Counted from the stretch's first letter, positions 15,267-24,764 are shown. The stretch is 43,882 nucleotides of DNA from Chloroflexota bacterium (GCA_005880615.1 VBID01000145.1:1-43882), one strand, 5' to 3'. Program-made: numbers and translations. The notes: generated by a model from the sequence alone, not told the origin.

Positions 15267-16430
15267 ATGACCGCGCGGGCGACCCGGCAGCCTGGCCTGC
15301 GCCAGCACGGCTCGGCCGACGACCACGTCGCGTTTGTCGACCTGCGAGCCCAGACCCGGGCCCTCCAACCCGCCCTCACGGCGGCCATGGAGGCGGTGCT
15401 CCGCCGGGGCGACTTTGTGCTTGGTGAGGACGTGGCGGGCTTCGAGCGTGAGTTCGCCGCTTACTGCGGGGTGGACCAGGCCGTGGGCGTCGACTCCGGC
15501 CTGTCCGCGCTCGAGCTGGCCCTCCGCGCCGCCGGGATCGGACCTGGCGACGAAGTCATCACCCAGGCCAACACCTTCATCGCCACGGTCAGCGCCATCC
15601 AGGCGGTGGGGGCGCGGCCGGTGCTGGCCGATTGTGACCCACAGGGAGCCGTCGACCCGGCAGCGGTCGCCGCCCGCATCTCGCCGCGCACGCGGGCCAT
15701 CATCCCGGTTCACCTCTTCGGCCGCATCGGCGACATGGAGGCAATCCTGGCCCTGGCTGCGGAGCATGGCCTGGTGGTCATCGAGGATGCCTGCCAGGCG
15801 CACGGCGCCGTATGGCGGGGCCGGCGGGCGGGCAGCTTCGGGCTGGCCGCCGCCTTCAGCTTTTACCCGGCCAAGAACCTGGGCGCCTTCGGTGACGGCG
15901 GCATGCTGGTGACCAGCTCGCCGGAGCTGGCCGGCACCGCCCGACTGATTCGGAACTACGGGCAACGGGTGAAGTACGAGCATGAGGCGATGCCCCTCAA
16001 CCGCCGCCTCGACACGCTGCAGGCCGCGGTGCTTCGGGTGAAGCTGCCGCAGCTCGACAGCTGGAACGACCGCCGCCGCCAGCTGGCGGACCGCTACCGC
16101 GAGCGCCTCGCCGATCTGCCGATCAACCTGCCGCCGGCGGAGGACGGCCGGCGTCATGTCTACCACCTATTCGTCATCGGGGTGGACGGTCGGGACCCGT
16201 TGCGAGCCGGCTTGGCCGCAGCCGGCATTGAGACTGGCATTCACTATCCCATCCCACTCCACCGCCAGCCGGTGCTGGCCTCACTGGGTTACGCGGACGG
16301 GAGCTTTCCTTTGACCGAGCGCCTGGCGGCCCGCAGCCTGTCTCTCCCGATGTATCCGGAGCTCCCGGTCGATCAGCTGGATCGGGTCGCCGCCGCGGTC
16401 CGCGACTGGGTCACGTCGCAGGCCGGCTAG
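15267..16430 (+). CDS. DegT/DnrJ/EryC1-type sugar aminotransferase
   Basis: A 387-residue PLP enzyme that transfers an amino group to a keto-sugar nucleotide, in the cytoplasm. The Schiff-base lysine is Lys203 in SFYPAKNLGAFGDGGM, and the PLP-binding Asp174 lies in VIEDACQAHGA. The start VAFVDLRAQ is typical of WbpE/VioA-type members, as is GDFVLGEDVAGFE. ATG 15267 has GAGG eleven bases upstream; a longer frame from 15189 would add sequence without homology-like features. It stands apart from other sugar-nucleotide genes, but a Gfo/Idh dehydrogenase (25658) and a hexapeptide acyltransferase (42850) in the window could act before and after it. It converges on the GT-C gene with 2 bases between the stops. 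Confidence 0.9.
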   Translation: MTARATRQPGLRQHGSADDHVAFVDLRAQTRALQPALTAAMEAVLRRGDFVLGEDVAGFEREFAAYCGVDQAVGVDSGLSALELALRAAGIGPGDEVITQANTFIATVSAIQAVGARPVLADCDPQGAVDPAAVAARISPRTRAIIPVHLFGRIGDMEAILALAAEHGLVVIEDACQAHGAVWRGRRAGSFGLAAAFSFYPAKNLGAFGDGGMLVTSSPELAGTARLIRNYGQRVKYEHEAMPLNRRLDTLQAAVLRVKLPQLDSWNDRRRQLADRYRERLADLPINLPPAEDGRRHVYHLFVIGVDGRDPLRAGLAAAGIETGIHYPIPLHRQPVLASLGYADGSFPLTERLAARSLSLPMYPELPVDQLDRVAAAVRDWVTSQAG

Positions 16431-16432
16431 GG

Positions 16433-18154
16433 CTACTCGCAGCCAGCTGTCCCGAATCCGTCGAGGTCATAGATCCGGACTGTTTCCACTCCCTGCGCGG
16501 CGGCCAGGATACGCGCCCGCACCGCCAGGACGGCGTCGTAGTCGAGACGAAGGGTGTCGGCTTCCTCCAGAAATTGCAATCTCGACCAGCCGGCCGGGTC
16601 ACGGAATTCCACTGCGGGGTGTCCGCAGGCCAACAGTTGCCTGAAAACTGGACTCGCGCCGAGCAGCAGGGCGTGCGCGTCGACCACCACCCACCGGGCG
16701 CCCTCCTGTCGGAGGCTGGCGACCGTTGAGTCCTGCCGACCCCGAACGAACTGGTGCGCTGGGTCCAGCTCCGTGGCGGCATCCCAGTGCGGTCGGGTAT
16801 ACAGGGCCAGCACTGGGGCGCGGGTGGCCACGATCGCCCCGGGGTGGGCGGCCAGCCAGCGGCCAGCCTGCCCGGTGCCGCTCACCTCGCGAGCTGCGCC
16901 ACTTCCCGCCCAACCGGTGTAAAGACACGCGGCGCAGACGGCGAGCCCGAGCGCCCATTGCACGGACCTTGCCTTCCACAGGGTGATGGCGCGGGCCACC
17001 AGCAGGCCGGCAAAGGGGATGGCAATGACGATCGCCCGAGGGGCCTTGTCGTGAACGGCGCTGAAGAACAGCAGCGTCCCCCAAAGACTTCCCAGGGCTA
17101 CGGCGGCCAGCGGGTCGAGTCGCTTCCAGTGCCAGGCGGTGACGATGGTTCCCAGGCCGGCGGCCACCATCATGGCCGGGCCACCGAAATCCCAGAAGGT
17201 GCGGAGGTAGAAGTCGGGGAAAGCGAAGGGGAGAGGCACCCCCCCGGTGGCGCGGATAAACCAGGGCTGCAGGATGGCGGGCGGGTGGAGACCGAGTGCG
17301 CTGCCGGCGGGTATCAGCAAGTAAAGGGTGACAAGGGCCAGGGTGGGAACCAAGCACACGATGACCAAACGGCCCACGGAAGCCGCCGGCGGCATTCGAT
17401 GCCCTGCGTACCACCATCCGAGCCACCCGAGAACGAGCAGGATGGGGAGGAGGGTGGGCAGAAAGCGATAGCTCAGGCTCAGCGCAGCCAGAAATGCGAC
17501 GAGCGTGACGATGGTGAGGAGCTTCGAGGGTCTGGCGTCCCACCAGCGGTCCAGCAGGAAGAGGGCCAGGGCCACGGCTGCGAGGCCATCGGCTTCGGCC
17601 ACGATCCGGTGTCCGTAAACAATGCCCAGGGGAATCGTCCCGGCGACTACGCCCGCGACGGCGGCCGCTGGCGCGCCCCAGCGCCGCCAGGCGAGCGCCG
17701 CCAGCAATATCATCATCAAGACGCCGGCGAACGCGCTGGACCAGGTCAGGTTTTCAGGCGAAACGCGGGCGGCCTGCAGGATTCCCAGCCAGAGATCGTG
17801 CCCCACTTTCCCGTCGTAGCCGAACACAAAGACCGGAACCCGATGATGCAGCGCTGCGCCCCATCTGGCTGGATGGGTGAGAAGCGTGATCAGGAAACGG
17901 CCGTTGGCGGCGGCCCAGCCCTCGTCGTACGCGACCGGTCCTCCGCCGGGAAGTCCTCGCACCCGAAGCGCGACGGCCACCAGGAGCAGCGATCCAACGG
18001 CGGCCAACTCTGCCACCCGGCGCGGATGGACGCGACCCGGCTCGGGCACCGGGCGCGCCGGAGCCGCATTGGCCTCCGCTGGCAGGACGCTAAGCTGCGC
18101 GCGCCTGGCCACAGCCGCCGTGCCGGATGGGGCGCGCGGGAGGCTGGGTCGCAT
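16433..18154 (-). CDS. GT-C-type membrane glycosyltransferase (GT39/ArnT-like)
   Basis: A 573-residue protein with about ten hydrophobic helices between residues 50 and 420 and a soluble C-terminal domain. The first extracellular loop has the acidic motif of GT-C enzymes (YDEGWAA, Asp77-Glu78), which use polyprenyl-phosphate sugars on the outer face of the membrane. The N-terminal 45 residues are Pro/Ala/Arg-rich and cytoplasmic. The substrate is unknown; the context suggests glycan modification of the EPS or of a surface protein. The ATG overlaps the upstream methyltransferase stop by one base. Confidence 0.75.
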   Translation of the reverse strand: MRPSLPRAPSGTAAVARRAQLSVLPAEANAAPARPVPEPGRVHPRRVAELAAVGSLLLVAVALRVRGLPGGGPVAYDEGWAAANGRFLITLLTHPARWGAALHHRVPVFVFGYDGKVGHDLWLGILQAARVSPENLTWSSAFAGVLMMILLAALAWRRWGAPAAAVAGVVAGTIPLGIVYGHRIVAEADGLAAVALALFLLDRWWDARPSKLLTIVTLVAFLAALSLSYRFLPTLLPILLVLGWLGWWYAGHRMPPAASVGRLVIVCLVPTLALVTLYLLIPAGSALGLHPPAILQPWFIRATGGVPLPFAFPDFYLRTFWDFGGPAMMVAAGLGTIVTAWHWKRLDPLAAVALGSLWGTLLFFSAVHDKAPRAIVIAIPFAGLLVARAITLWKARSVQWALGLAVCAACLYTGWAGSGAAREVSGTGQAGRWLAAHPGAIVATRAPVLALYTRPHWDAATELDPAHQFVRGRQDSTVASLRQEGARWVVVDAHALLLGASPVFRQLLACGHPAVEFRDPAGWSRLQFLEEADTLRLDYDAVLAVRARILAAAQGVETVRIYDLDGFGTAGCE

Positions 18155-19047
18155 CAGGGCAGCGCGTTGACGCCGGGCCAGCCGTTCCCCAGGATGTCCA
18201 CGCGGCTGTAGACGGCCAGCCGGGTGCCGACGATGTGGAAGATCCGTCGGTCCATGCGCGGGGAGAGCTCGGTCACCACTCGATAGATGCCGGGGTAGTA
18301 GAGGTAATCGTCCCAGACGATGGTGCCGCGCTCGGACAGCATCCGGAGAGCCGCCTCGGTGTCGGACCTGACGTAGTCGTAGCTGTGGCTGCCGTCGATG
18401 AACACCAGGTCCATCTGCCCGTAATAGGGCGAGAAATCAAACGCTGCTGAATCGCCGAACAACTGCGTGATGCGGGCGGCCTCCGGGGTCCCTAGGAACC
18501 GGGCGCCACGGTTCCAGGCGACGAAATATTCGGGGTCGGTGACCTCGTAGCGCAGCTGATGGGCCGCCTCCAGGCTCGGCAGATCGAGCGTGAAGACCCG
18601 CGTCTTGGGGTTGTTGTGCGCCACCACCCAGGTGGTCTGGCCCTGGAAGGTCCCGATTTCGAAGACCGTCCGGCATTGCAGCAGCTTGCACGCGGCGGCC
18701 AGCACCAGCCGGCAGTGGCGGGTGGCGTCCCCCTCGATCAGCGTGGTCTCCATCCCCAGGTCGGCCAGGTCCACATTCGTGACGTTCGGGGCCAGGAACC
18801 GCTGCAGCTCGATCCAGAGGTGCCCCAGCAGCCGGTATCTCGCTCCCTCCCCCCCGGTGATCAGCGTCCGAGCCAGGCCGGCCGAAAGCGACCCGATCAG
18901 GCGCCGGTTGTCCCACAGGCGGGGAGCCACCCGCTGCCCGTTCAGGCGGCGGGCCAGCTTGCCCGGCGTCAGTCGCAGGAGATCATCCTGCTGGGAAGGG
19001 TCGCGCGCTTGCTGGGCAAGACCCGATTGCGGCACTAAGCCGAACAT
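18154..19047 (-). CDS. Class I SAM-dependent methyltransferase (Methyltransf_24-like)
   Basis: A 297-residue protein. The SAM-binding motif VFEIGTFQGQTTW (about residues 128-140) and the later DLVFIDGSHSYDYV stretch are typical of the Methyltransf_24/cephalosporin-hydroxylase-like group found in polysaccharide clusters. The first 90 residues form a helical extension. The ATG at 19047 has no ribosome site; a TTG at 19071 has GGAG seven bases upstream and would add 8 residues, so the start is uncertain. It is divergent from the FAD oxidoreductase and coupled to the GT-C gene. The product may be an O-methyl sugar, which is inference. Confidence 0.78.
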   Translation of the reverse strand: MFGLVPQSGLAQQARDPSQQDDLLRLTPGKLARRLNGQRVAPRLWDNRRLIGSLSAGLARTLITGGEGARYRLLGHLWIELQRFLAPNVTNVDLADLGMETTLIEGDATRHCRLVLAAACKLLQCRTVFEIGTFQGQTTWVVAHNNPKTRVFTLDLPSLEAAHQLRYEVTDPEYFVAWNRGARFLGTPEAARITQLFGDSAAFDFSPYYGQMDLVFIDGSHSYDYVRSDTEAALRMLSERGTIVWDDYLYYPGIYRVVTELSPRMDRRIFHIVGTRLAVYSRVDILGNGWPGVNALP

Positions 19048-19100
19048 AGTTGACGCCGAGCCGGCGATCAAGAGGACACTCCGCCTTCCGACTGATCCAT

Positions 19101-19171
19101 TGTCCCGGCCATGCGGTTCCGGACCGGGACAGGCCCTGACCGGCGTGGGACGTCCCGGGACGGTGTGGGAC
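19101..19171. promoter_or_regulatory. Cluster of six GGGAC/GTCCC half-sites in a divergent gap
   Basis: GTCCC at 19102 and 19152; GGGAC at 19126, 19147, 19157 and 19167. Three of the GGGAC copies are spaced exactly 10 bases, so they face the same side of the helix, and the core GTCCCGGGAC (19152-19161) recurs at 25525 and 31045. The cluster lies 54-125 bases upstream of the methyltransferase and 105-175 bases upstream of the FAD enzyme. Confidence 0.5.
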
Positions 19172-19275
19172 TGGCTCACCGTCAGAGCTGGCGCGGTTGC
19201 CCATTTCGGCAGCCAGCGACGCGCCGTAGTCTGGAGGTGGACGCGGGTATCGGAAGCCCGCGAAGCAGTCGCTGA

Positions 19276-20439
19276 ATGCAGACGCATCCAACCGTGGTGA
19301 TCGGCGCCGGCCCCTACGGGCTGTCGGTAGCCGCCCACCTGAACGCGGCCCGCCTCCCCACCCTGGTGTTTGGCAAGCCCATGGAGTTCTGGCAGGGCAT
19401 GCCGCATGGAATGAAGCTCCGGTCGGCATGGAGCGCGAGCAGCCTTTCGGCGCCGGGCGGGGCCTACAACCTGGACAGCTACCGAACCGCCATCGGGGCG
19501 CCCCAGCAGCTGCCGATTCCGCTCCCGTTCTTCATCGATTACGGCCTGTGGTTCCAGCGAAACGCTGTGCCGGACCTGGACCCCACGTACGTCGAGTCGG
19601 TCACCGTCGATGGGGGCGGGTTTCGCGTGGGGCTGGTCGACGGGCGTACCGTGTCGGCGGGCCGGGTCGTGGTGGCGGCCGGCATCGACCGTTATGCGCA
19701 TGTGCCGGGGTTTGCCAGCCGTCTCCCAGAATCAGTCGCCTCGCACACCCGGGCTCACCATGACTTCGGGCTGTTTCGCGGGGCGACGGTCGCGGTCGTC
19801 GGGGGCGGGCAGAGTGCCATCGAGTCGGCCGCCCTGTTGCACGAAGCCGGCGCCCAGGTGGAGCTGATTGCTCGCGGACCGATCCGATGGCTCAAGCTGC
19901 ACGACTACCGCGGTCCGGGCCGGCGGCTGCTCTATGCCCCCAGTGACGTGGGGCCTCCAGGCCTCAACTGGCTGCTGCATTTCCCGCTTGTGTTTCGCCG
20001 ATTCCCGGTGCGGACCCGGAAGGCCATCACCCGGCGAGCCGTCCGCCCAGCCGGGGCGCGCTGGCTCATCGACCGCGTGGTTGGTCAGGTGCGCATCACC
20101 ACCCAGACGGAGGTGCTCCGCGCGACTCATGAGCCCAAGGGCGTCTGCCTCCAGCTGAGCGACGGCTCCACCCGCCTGGTGGACCATCTCTTCCTGGCAA
20201 CCGGCTACCGTCCCAACGTGCAGAAGCTCCCGTTCATTCCGCCATCGCTGGCCGGGCGCGTCCGCCAGCGCGACGGATTCCCGGTCTTAGACCGGTGGCT
20301 GGAGTCTTCGGTCCGCGGCCTGCACTTCGTCGGCGGGCTCGCCGACCACAGCTACGGGCCGATCTGTCGCTTTGTGTCGGGCGCCGATGTCGCCGCCCGC
20401 CAGGTCACGGCCTCCGCCGCGCGCACGCCCGCCAGGTGA
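19276..20439 (+). CDS. FAD-dependent NAD(P)H oxidoreductase, monooxygenase-like
   Basis: A 387-residue flavoprotein. It has an N-terminal FAD-binding motif (VVIGAGPYGLS, residues 8-17) and a second Rossmann motif for NAD(P) (VAVVGGGQSAIES, near residue 175). The ATGYRPN segment, common in flavin monooxygenases and lysine/ornithine hydroxylases, is near residue 310. It resembles the FAD-dependent proteins next to ATP-grasp enzymes in glycan clusters, where substrates are mostly unknown. Its stop overlaps the GTG of the ATP-grasp gene by four bases, so the two are made together. A hydroxylase or amine oxidase acting on a sugar or lipid is possible. Confidence 0.82.
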   Translation: MQTHPTVVIGAGPYGLSVAAHLNAARLPTLVFGKPMEFWQGMPHGMKLRSAWSASSLSAPGGAYNLDSYRTAIGAPQQLPIPLPFFIDYGLWFQRNAVPDLDPTYVESVTVDGGGFRVGLVDGRTVSAGRVVVAAGIDRYAHVPGFASRLPESVASHTRAHHDFGLFRGATVAVVGGGQSAIESAALLHEAGAQVELIARGPIRWLKLHDYRGPGRRLLYAPSDVGPPGLNWLLHFPLVFRRFPVRTRKAITRRAVRPAGARWLIDRVVGQVRITTQTEVLRATHEPKGVCLQLSDGSTRLVDHLFLATGYRPNVQKLPFIPPSLAGRVRQRDGFPVLDRWLESSVRGLHFVGGLADHSYGPICRFVSGADVAARQVTASAARTPAR

Positions 20440-21611
20440 TCCCCCCGGACGGCGTTGGCGCCGTAGTGGTGGGTGGGGATTACCAGGGCCTGGGGATCGT
20501 CCGCAGCCTCGGCCGTCACGGCATTCCGGTCTGCGTCATCGATGACGAAGTCTCGATTGCGCGACACTCGCGCTACACCACCCACGCCGTACACGTTGAG
20601 AGCCTGCGTGACCAGGACCGCACAGTCGAGCAACTGGTCGACATCGGCAACCGGCTCCATCTCGATGGTTGGGTCCTGTACCCGACCCGCGAGGAAACGG
20701 TGGCGGCCATCTCTCGGCACCGGGACGAGCTGCGCGACCAGTTTCGCGTGCCCACTCCGGGCTGGGAGACCGTCAAGTGGGCCTGGGACAAGCGGAATAC
20801 GTACCAGCTGGCACGGCAGATAGGGATCCCGATTCCCCGAACGTGGTATCCAACGACCCTGGCCGAGCTCCGCGACATCGATGCGGAGCCACCGCTGGCC
20901 ATCAAACCCGCCATCAAGGAACATTTCCTCTATCCCACCAGAGCGAAGGCGTGGAAGGCCGAGACCCGGTGGGAGCTGGAGGAGCTGTTCCGGCGCGCGA
21001 CGTCCGTGGTCGGGCCGGGCGAGGTGATGGTCCAGGAGTTTGTCCCCGGCAACGGTTCGCAACAGTTTGCCTGCTGCGTCTTCTTCAAAGGCGGCCAGGC
21101 CCTGGGCCAGATGGCCGTCCGGCGACTGCGCCAACATCCGCGGGAGTTCGGACGGGCCAGCACCTTTGTGGAGACCGCGGACGTCCCCCTGGTGGAAACC
21201 CTGTCGCAGCGGCTGCTCACCGCCATCAACTACTATGGCCTGGCCGAGCTGGAGTTCAAGCTCGACCCGCGCGACGGCACCTACAAGCTGCTCGACTTCA
21301 ACGCCCGCACCTGGGGGTACCACTCATTGGGCGGGCAGGCCGGCGTCGACTTCCCATACTTGCTGTTCGCCGATCAGATGGGACGGTCACCAGACCCGTG
21401 TCGCGCCCGCGTGGGCGTGCGCTGGATCCGCCTGCTGACCGACTTGCCGACGGCCCTGACGGCCCTGGTAAAAGGTCACCTCGACTGGCGGCCCTACCTG
21501 ACCTCCCTCCGCACCGCGCATACCGACGCCGTCTTCAGCAAGGACGATCCCCTACCGGGGCTGGTGGAGGTCGGGCTGCTGCCGTATCTCGCCGTGAAAC
21601 GCGGCTTCTGA
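20436..21611 (+). CDS. ATP-grasp family protein
   Basis: A 391-residue protein coupled to the FAD oxidoreductase (GTGA overlap). The N-terminal Rossmann-like part begins VGAVVVGGDYQGLGIVRSLG and precedes the ATP-grasp core, with LAIKPAIKEHF for the nucleotide-binding lysine region, VMVQEFVPGNG for the adenine loop and LLDFNARTWGYHS for the metal-binding carboxylate end. Such enzymes join a carboxylate to an amine or similar nucleophile through an acyl-phosphate. Similar proteins accompany EPS genes and may attach amino acids to sugars. The substrate cannot be told. A start further upstream would lie within the previous gene and is rejected. Confidence 0.82.
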   Translation: MIPPDGVGAVVVGGDYQGLGIVRSLGRHGIPVCVIDDEVSIARHSRYTTHAVHVESLRDQDRTVEQLVDIGNRLHLDGWVLYPTREETVAAISRHRDELRDQFRVPTPGWETVKWAWDKRNTYQLARQIGIPIPRTWYPTTLAELRDIDAEPPLAIKPAIKEHFLYPTRAKAWKAETRWELEELFRRATSVVGPGEVMVQEFVPGNGSQQFACCVFFKGGQALGQMAVRRLRQHPREFGRASTFVETADVPLVETLSQRLLTAINYYGLAELEFKLDPRDGTYKLLDFNARTWGYHSLGGQAGVDFPYLLFADQMGRSPDPCRARVGVRWIRLLTDLPTALTALVKGHLDWRPYLTSLRTAHTDAVFSKDDPLPGLVEVGLLPYLAVKRGF

Positions 21612-21684
21612 GGGTAACGGCGCGTGGCCGAAACGGCGGAGCCCCGGGAGACTGGGTCCGACGTGCCATATCGCGACGGCGAGG

Positions 21685-22968
21685 ATGCAGGGGACAATCC
21701 AGGAAGTGGTCAGGCATGGGGCCCAATCCGCCCGCCCTCCGCGGGTCGCCACACCGAGGGTGGGCCACCGGGGCACCATCAGGCAGCTGGGCGAGGCGCT
21801 CCTGGACCACTATCGGACGCCGCGGGTCCTCGGCCTGGATCTCCTGCGCATCCTGGCCGCGCTCACGATCGTCCTGTTCCACGGCAACGTCATCGGCGCC
21901 TTCGGCCGCAACCCATTCTCCACGGCGGTCACGGCGGACGGCTACCTGGCAGTCGATGTTTTCTTCGTCCTGAGCGGCTGGCTCCTCACGCGCCAAGCCC
22001 TGCGGATGCGCTCGCCGTTCAAGAGCGCGACGCGGTTCGTCACCCGGTTCTGGACGCGCCGCTGGGCACGCACCCTGCCCCCGTACTGGGTGGTGCTGCT
22101 GGCCATTTTCCTGTTCAGGCCCTGGCTGGACCCCAAAACCTTCTGGCACCCTTGGTCGCTGGCGGTGCTGCTCAAGCACGCATTCTTTCTCCAGACCCTG
22201 CTGCCACCCAACGCCTACGGCGTCACCTGGTCGCTGGTCACCGAGGAGTGGTTTTATCTGGTGCTCCCGTTCGCCGTCTTGCTGGCGGCCCGCGTTCGCA
22301 GCCGGCGGCTTCTGGTCGGCCTCGGCCTGGCTCTGCTGCTGGCACCAGCCGCCGTCCGGGCCGTGCTCCTTACCACCTCGACGCCGTGGGGACCGGGCAT
22401 CCTCAACACCCCACAAGCTCGGTTCGAAGGCCTGGTGATCGGCGCCCTGCTGGCCGTGGGCTCGATGCGTGCCCCCTGGTGGGACCGCCAGGTCATGGCC
22501 CGTCATGGGTGGCTGTTCGGGTTGGGCATGGTGCTGGTAACGGGCATGCTGGTCGCTGGCGTTGGCGACAGTCGGGTGTATCGCATCGTCGGGATCCTGG
22601 CCTTTAACCTCGGCATCGGTCTGCTGATGCCGTCCCTGAGCCAGCTGCGCTGGCCGAACACGGCGCCCGCATTGGCGGTGATGGGGAGCGCCTTTCTCAG
22701 CGAACTAACCTACCCGCTCTATCTCCTACACCAGGCCATTCCGCCGCACTGGACCCACATCGCCGGGTCGGCGAGAATCGCGCATGCCATCCTGGGTCTG
22801 GGCGTCCTCTTTGCGACCGCCACCCTGCTGCACCTGGCCATCGAGCGACCATTCCTCGCACTCCGCGACCGTCTCGGTGCGGCGTCGGCGCGACCGGCGC
22901 CAGACTGGGAGTCGATTCCGGCTGTTAGCTCGCCGCCGACACCGCGGGCTTGGAGGCTACCGCATTGA
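21685..22968 (+). CDS. Acyltransferase-3 family membrane protein
   Basis: A 427-residue integral membrane acyltransferase, usually O-acetylating sugars of exported glycans. The family opening is LDLLRILAALTIVLFHGN (about residue 50, with the conserved His) and DVFFVLSGWLLTRQALR, followed by about ten helices. The LVTEEWFYLVLP segment is typical. A 45-residue polar N-terminus comes first. The start is taken as ATG 21685, but its GAGG is adjacent to the ATG and a shorter form starting closer to the first helix is possible. Its last 44 bases overlap the end of the convergent methyltransferase. Confidence 0.85.
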   Translation: MQGTIQEVVRHGAQSARPPRVATPRVGHRGTIRQLGEALLDHYRTPRVLGLDLLRILAALTIVLFHGNVIGAFGRNPFSTAVTADGYLAVDVFFVLSGWLLTRQALRMRSPFKSATRFVTRFWTRRWARTLPPYWVVLLAIFLFRPWLDPKTFWHPWSLAVLLKHAFFLQTLLPPNAYGVTWSLVTEEWFYLVLPFAVLLAARVRSRRLLVGLGLALLLAPAAVRAVLLTTSTPWGPGILNTPQARFEGLVIGALLAVGSMRAPWWDRQVMARHGWLFGLGMVLVTGMLVAGVGDSRVYRIVGILAFNLGIGLLMPSLSQLRWPNTAPALAVMGSAFLSELTYPLYLLHQAIPPHWTHIAGSARIAHAILGLGVLFATATLLHLAIERPFLALRDRLGAASARPAPDWESIPAVSSPPTPRAWRLPH

Positions 22969-23710
22969 GCGCGCACCCGAACAGCGACGGCATCGCGCCT
23001 TCGAGTAGCGCGTAAAGGGCTGAGGTCCGGCCGGCATTGAGACGCCGTCCAATCCACGGCAGGTCACCCAGCAGGGTCCCCGAGTGCGCGCCCAAGCGAA
23101 CCGGCGCGAATCCGCAGAACTGGAGCAGGCGGCGGAGCGACCCCGGATTGAAGAACCGCAGATGCGGGTCGGCCCACGGCTGCTCGACGGCGAGGCCGTA
23201 CCCGAACGGATTCCATCGCCCCAGTACCATCAGGTCCAGCCGCCGTCGCCAGTACGCGACGTTTGGCGTGGTCACGATGGCGATGCCCCCCGGACGGAGG
23301 ACCCGCAGGATTTCTCGGATGGTCTGGTCCGGAAACACGACATGTTCAATCACATCCAGGCACAGGGCGACGTCAAAGGAGTCGTCCGCAAAGGGCAGGG
23401 CATCCGACCCATCGATTCGCCTCGCATCAAGGCCACGAGCGCGCGCCGCCGCCACGGCTCGTTCGGAGATGTCCACGCCGACGTACCGGCTGCCGCGCTC
23501 CGTCGCGAAGGCGCCAGCCCGACCGTCGCCGCAGCCGACGTCTACGCACCGGGCGCCAGGCAGGAGGTGCCGCTGGAGCAGCATGGTGACGCCGCGGGGG
23601 ACTGGACCAGAGCCGGGCTGGTTGAACGGCCCTGCCGGGTCGGGGCGCCAGTACGTGTCGTAGAACTGACGGAGCTGCACGGCCGCCGATGTCGCTGCCT
23701 TCCAGGTCAT
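22925..23710 (-). CDS. Class I SAM-dependent methyltransferase (Methyltransf_11-like)
   Basis: A 261-residue protein. Motif I is CVDVGCGDGRAG (about residues 52-63), followed by VGVDISERAV and the post-I stretch FDVALCLDVIEHVVFPDQ, then LRPGGIAIVTTPN. The C-terminal part has aromatic-rich loops seen in lipid or sugar methyltransferases. The ATG at 23710 is chosen because it overlaps the GT2 stop (ATGA), forming a coupled pair. A longer frame to 23899 lies inside the GT2 gene and is rejected. It converges on the acyltransferase with a 44-base overlap. Confidence 0.85.
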   Translation of the reverse strand: MTWKAATSAAVQLRQFYDTYWRPDPAGPFNQPGSGPVPRGVTMLLQRHLLPGARCVDVGCGDGRAGAFATERGSRYVGVDISERAVAAARARGLDARRIDGSDALPFADDSFDVALCLDVIEHVVFPDQTIREILRVLRPGGIAIVTTPNVAYWRRRLDLMVLGRWNPFGYGLAVEQPWADPHLRFFNPGSLRRLLQFCGFAPVRLGAHSGTLLGDLPWIGRRLNAGRTSALYALLEGAMPSLFGCALNAVASKPAVSAAS

Positions 23711-24732
23711 GGCGACCGGTCCGCTCGCATCCCGTGCTCCTGCTCTCGCGTGATGCCTCCGACCCGGAAGAAGCGGCGGACCAGCCTCGCCGCGGCGAGC
23801 TGCGTCGGACGGACCCTGATCCGATCGGCTCCCCGAAGTCCGACGGTGAGCAGGCGGCCGATCTTGTCCATCACCGCCGGGGCGCGGCGCCAACCCCACT
23901 GCAGGCAGCGGTCGAGCGGTCCCTGGGTTGCACTGCCAGGAAATGCTGAAAGCGGCAGCGCGTGTTTTCGGGCAACCCGGACCACCGCCCGCCCTTCGCT
24001 GAAGGCATGGCGGCTGAAGCCAAGCGGGGTCACTGCATGCAGGTGATGGGTCCGGGCGCGAGGCTCGAAGACAAACGGGATCCCCAGGGCCGCCACCCGC
24101 AGACCGAGGTCCGTATCCTCACCTCCATAGTCGCGGAAGGTCTCGTCCCAGCCTCCCACCTGGATCCAAGTCAGACGGCGAATTGAGAAATTGCCGCCCC
24201 ACACGTGCCAGGAGGTCTGGCCACCCGCCGCCAGGCTGGACATCGCCCGGCCCCGGGCGCGCTCGTATGCCAACGAGGCGCCGCTGAAGTCATGGCCGGG
24301 GGCAAGCGGGTAATCGCCCTGCACAAGCACGACGCCACGGCGTTGGTGGGCGGCCAGGTGCGCCCCGACTAGCTCGAGCGAGGCCAGCTGATCGTCCCCG
24401 AGCACGATCAGGACGTCGTGACGCGCCTCGCGGCCGGCCGCGTTGGCGGCCGCCACCGCCCCCCGATTCGGCTGCACGAGCCACCGAAAAGCGTAGGGAG
24501 GGCGAAGGGCCGCCAGCGCCTCCGCGGTCCCGTCGGTCGATCCGTCCACCGTCACGATCACCTCGTAGCGGTCGGGCGGCACGGACTGGCGCTCCAGGCT
24601 GGCCAGCGTCTGCAACAGCAGGGCTCGACGGTTGTAGGTCGGGATAGTGATTGACGCCCGGAGGTCGGTTGCGCACTCGGCATCGACGGCGGCAGCCGTG
24701 ACGTCAGCGCCGGGCAGGACGGTCTGCGACAC
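23707..24732 (-). CDS. Family 2 glycosyltransferase
   Basis: A 341-residue GT-A enzyme that adds a sugar from a nucleotide donor to the growing EPS unit on the inner face of the membrane. Markers are SITIPTYNRRALL (residues 28-40), VDGSTDGTAEAL, the metal-binding region VLGDDQLAS, GGNFSIRRLTW and the catalytic GGEDTDLGLR. It is clearly paralogous to the GT2 at 40985 (shared QGDYPLA, GASL, HHLHAV stretches). It is followed by a coupled methyltransferase and preceded, on the same strand 32 bases away, by the sugar-phosphate transferase. Confidence 0.9.
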   Translation of the reverse strand: MSQTVLPGADVTAAAVDAECATDLRASITIPTYNRRALLLQTLASLERQSVPPDRYEVIVTVDGSTDGTAEALAALRPPYAFRWLVQPNRGAVAAANAAGREARHDVLIVLGDDQLASLELVGAHLAAHQRRGVVLVQGDYPLAPGHDFSGASLAYERARGRAMSSLAAGGQTSWHVWGGNFSIRRLTWIQVGGWDETFRDYGGEDTDLGLRVAALGIPFVFEPRARTHHLHAVTPLGFSRHAFSEGRAVVRVARKHALPLSAFPGSATQGPLDRCLQWGWRRAPAVMDKIGRLLTVGLRGADRIRVRPTQLAAARLVRRFFRVGGITREQEHGMRADRSP

Positions 24733-24764
24733 GGTGCCCCCACCCCCGGGACTGCATGGCTCTG

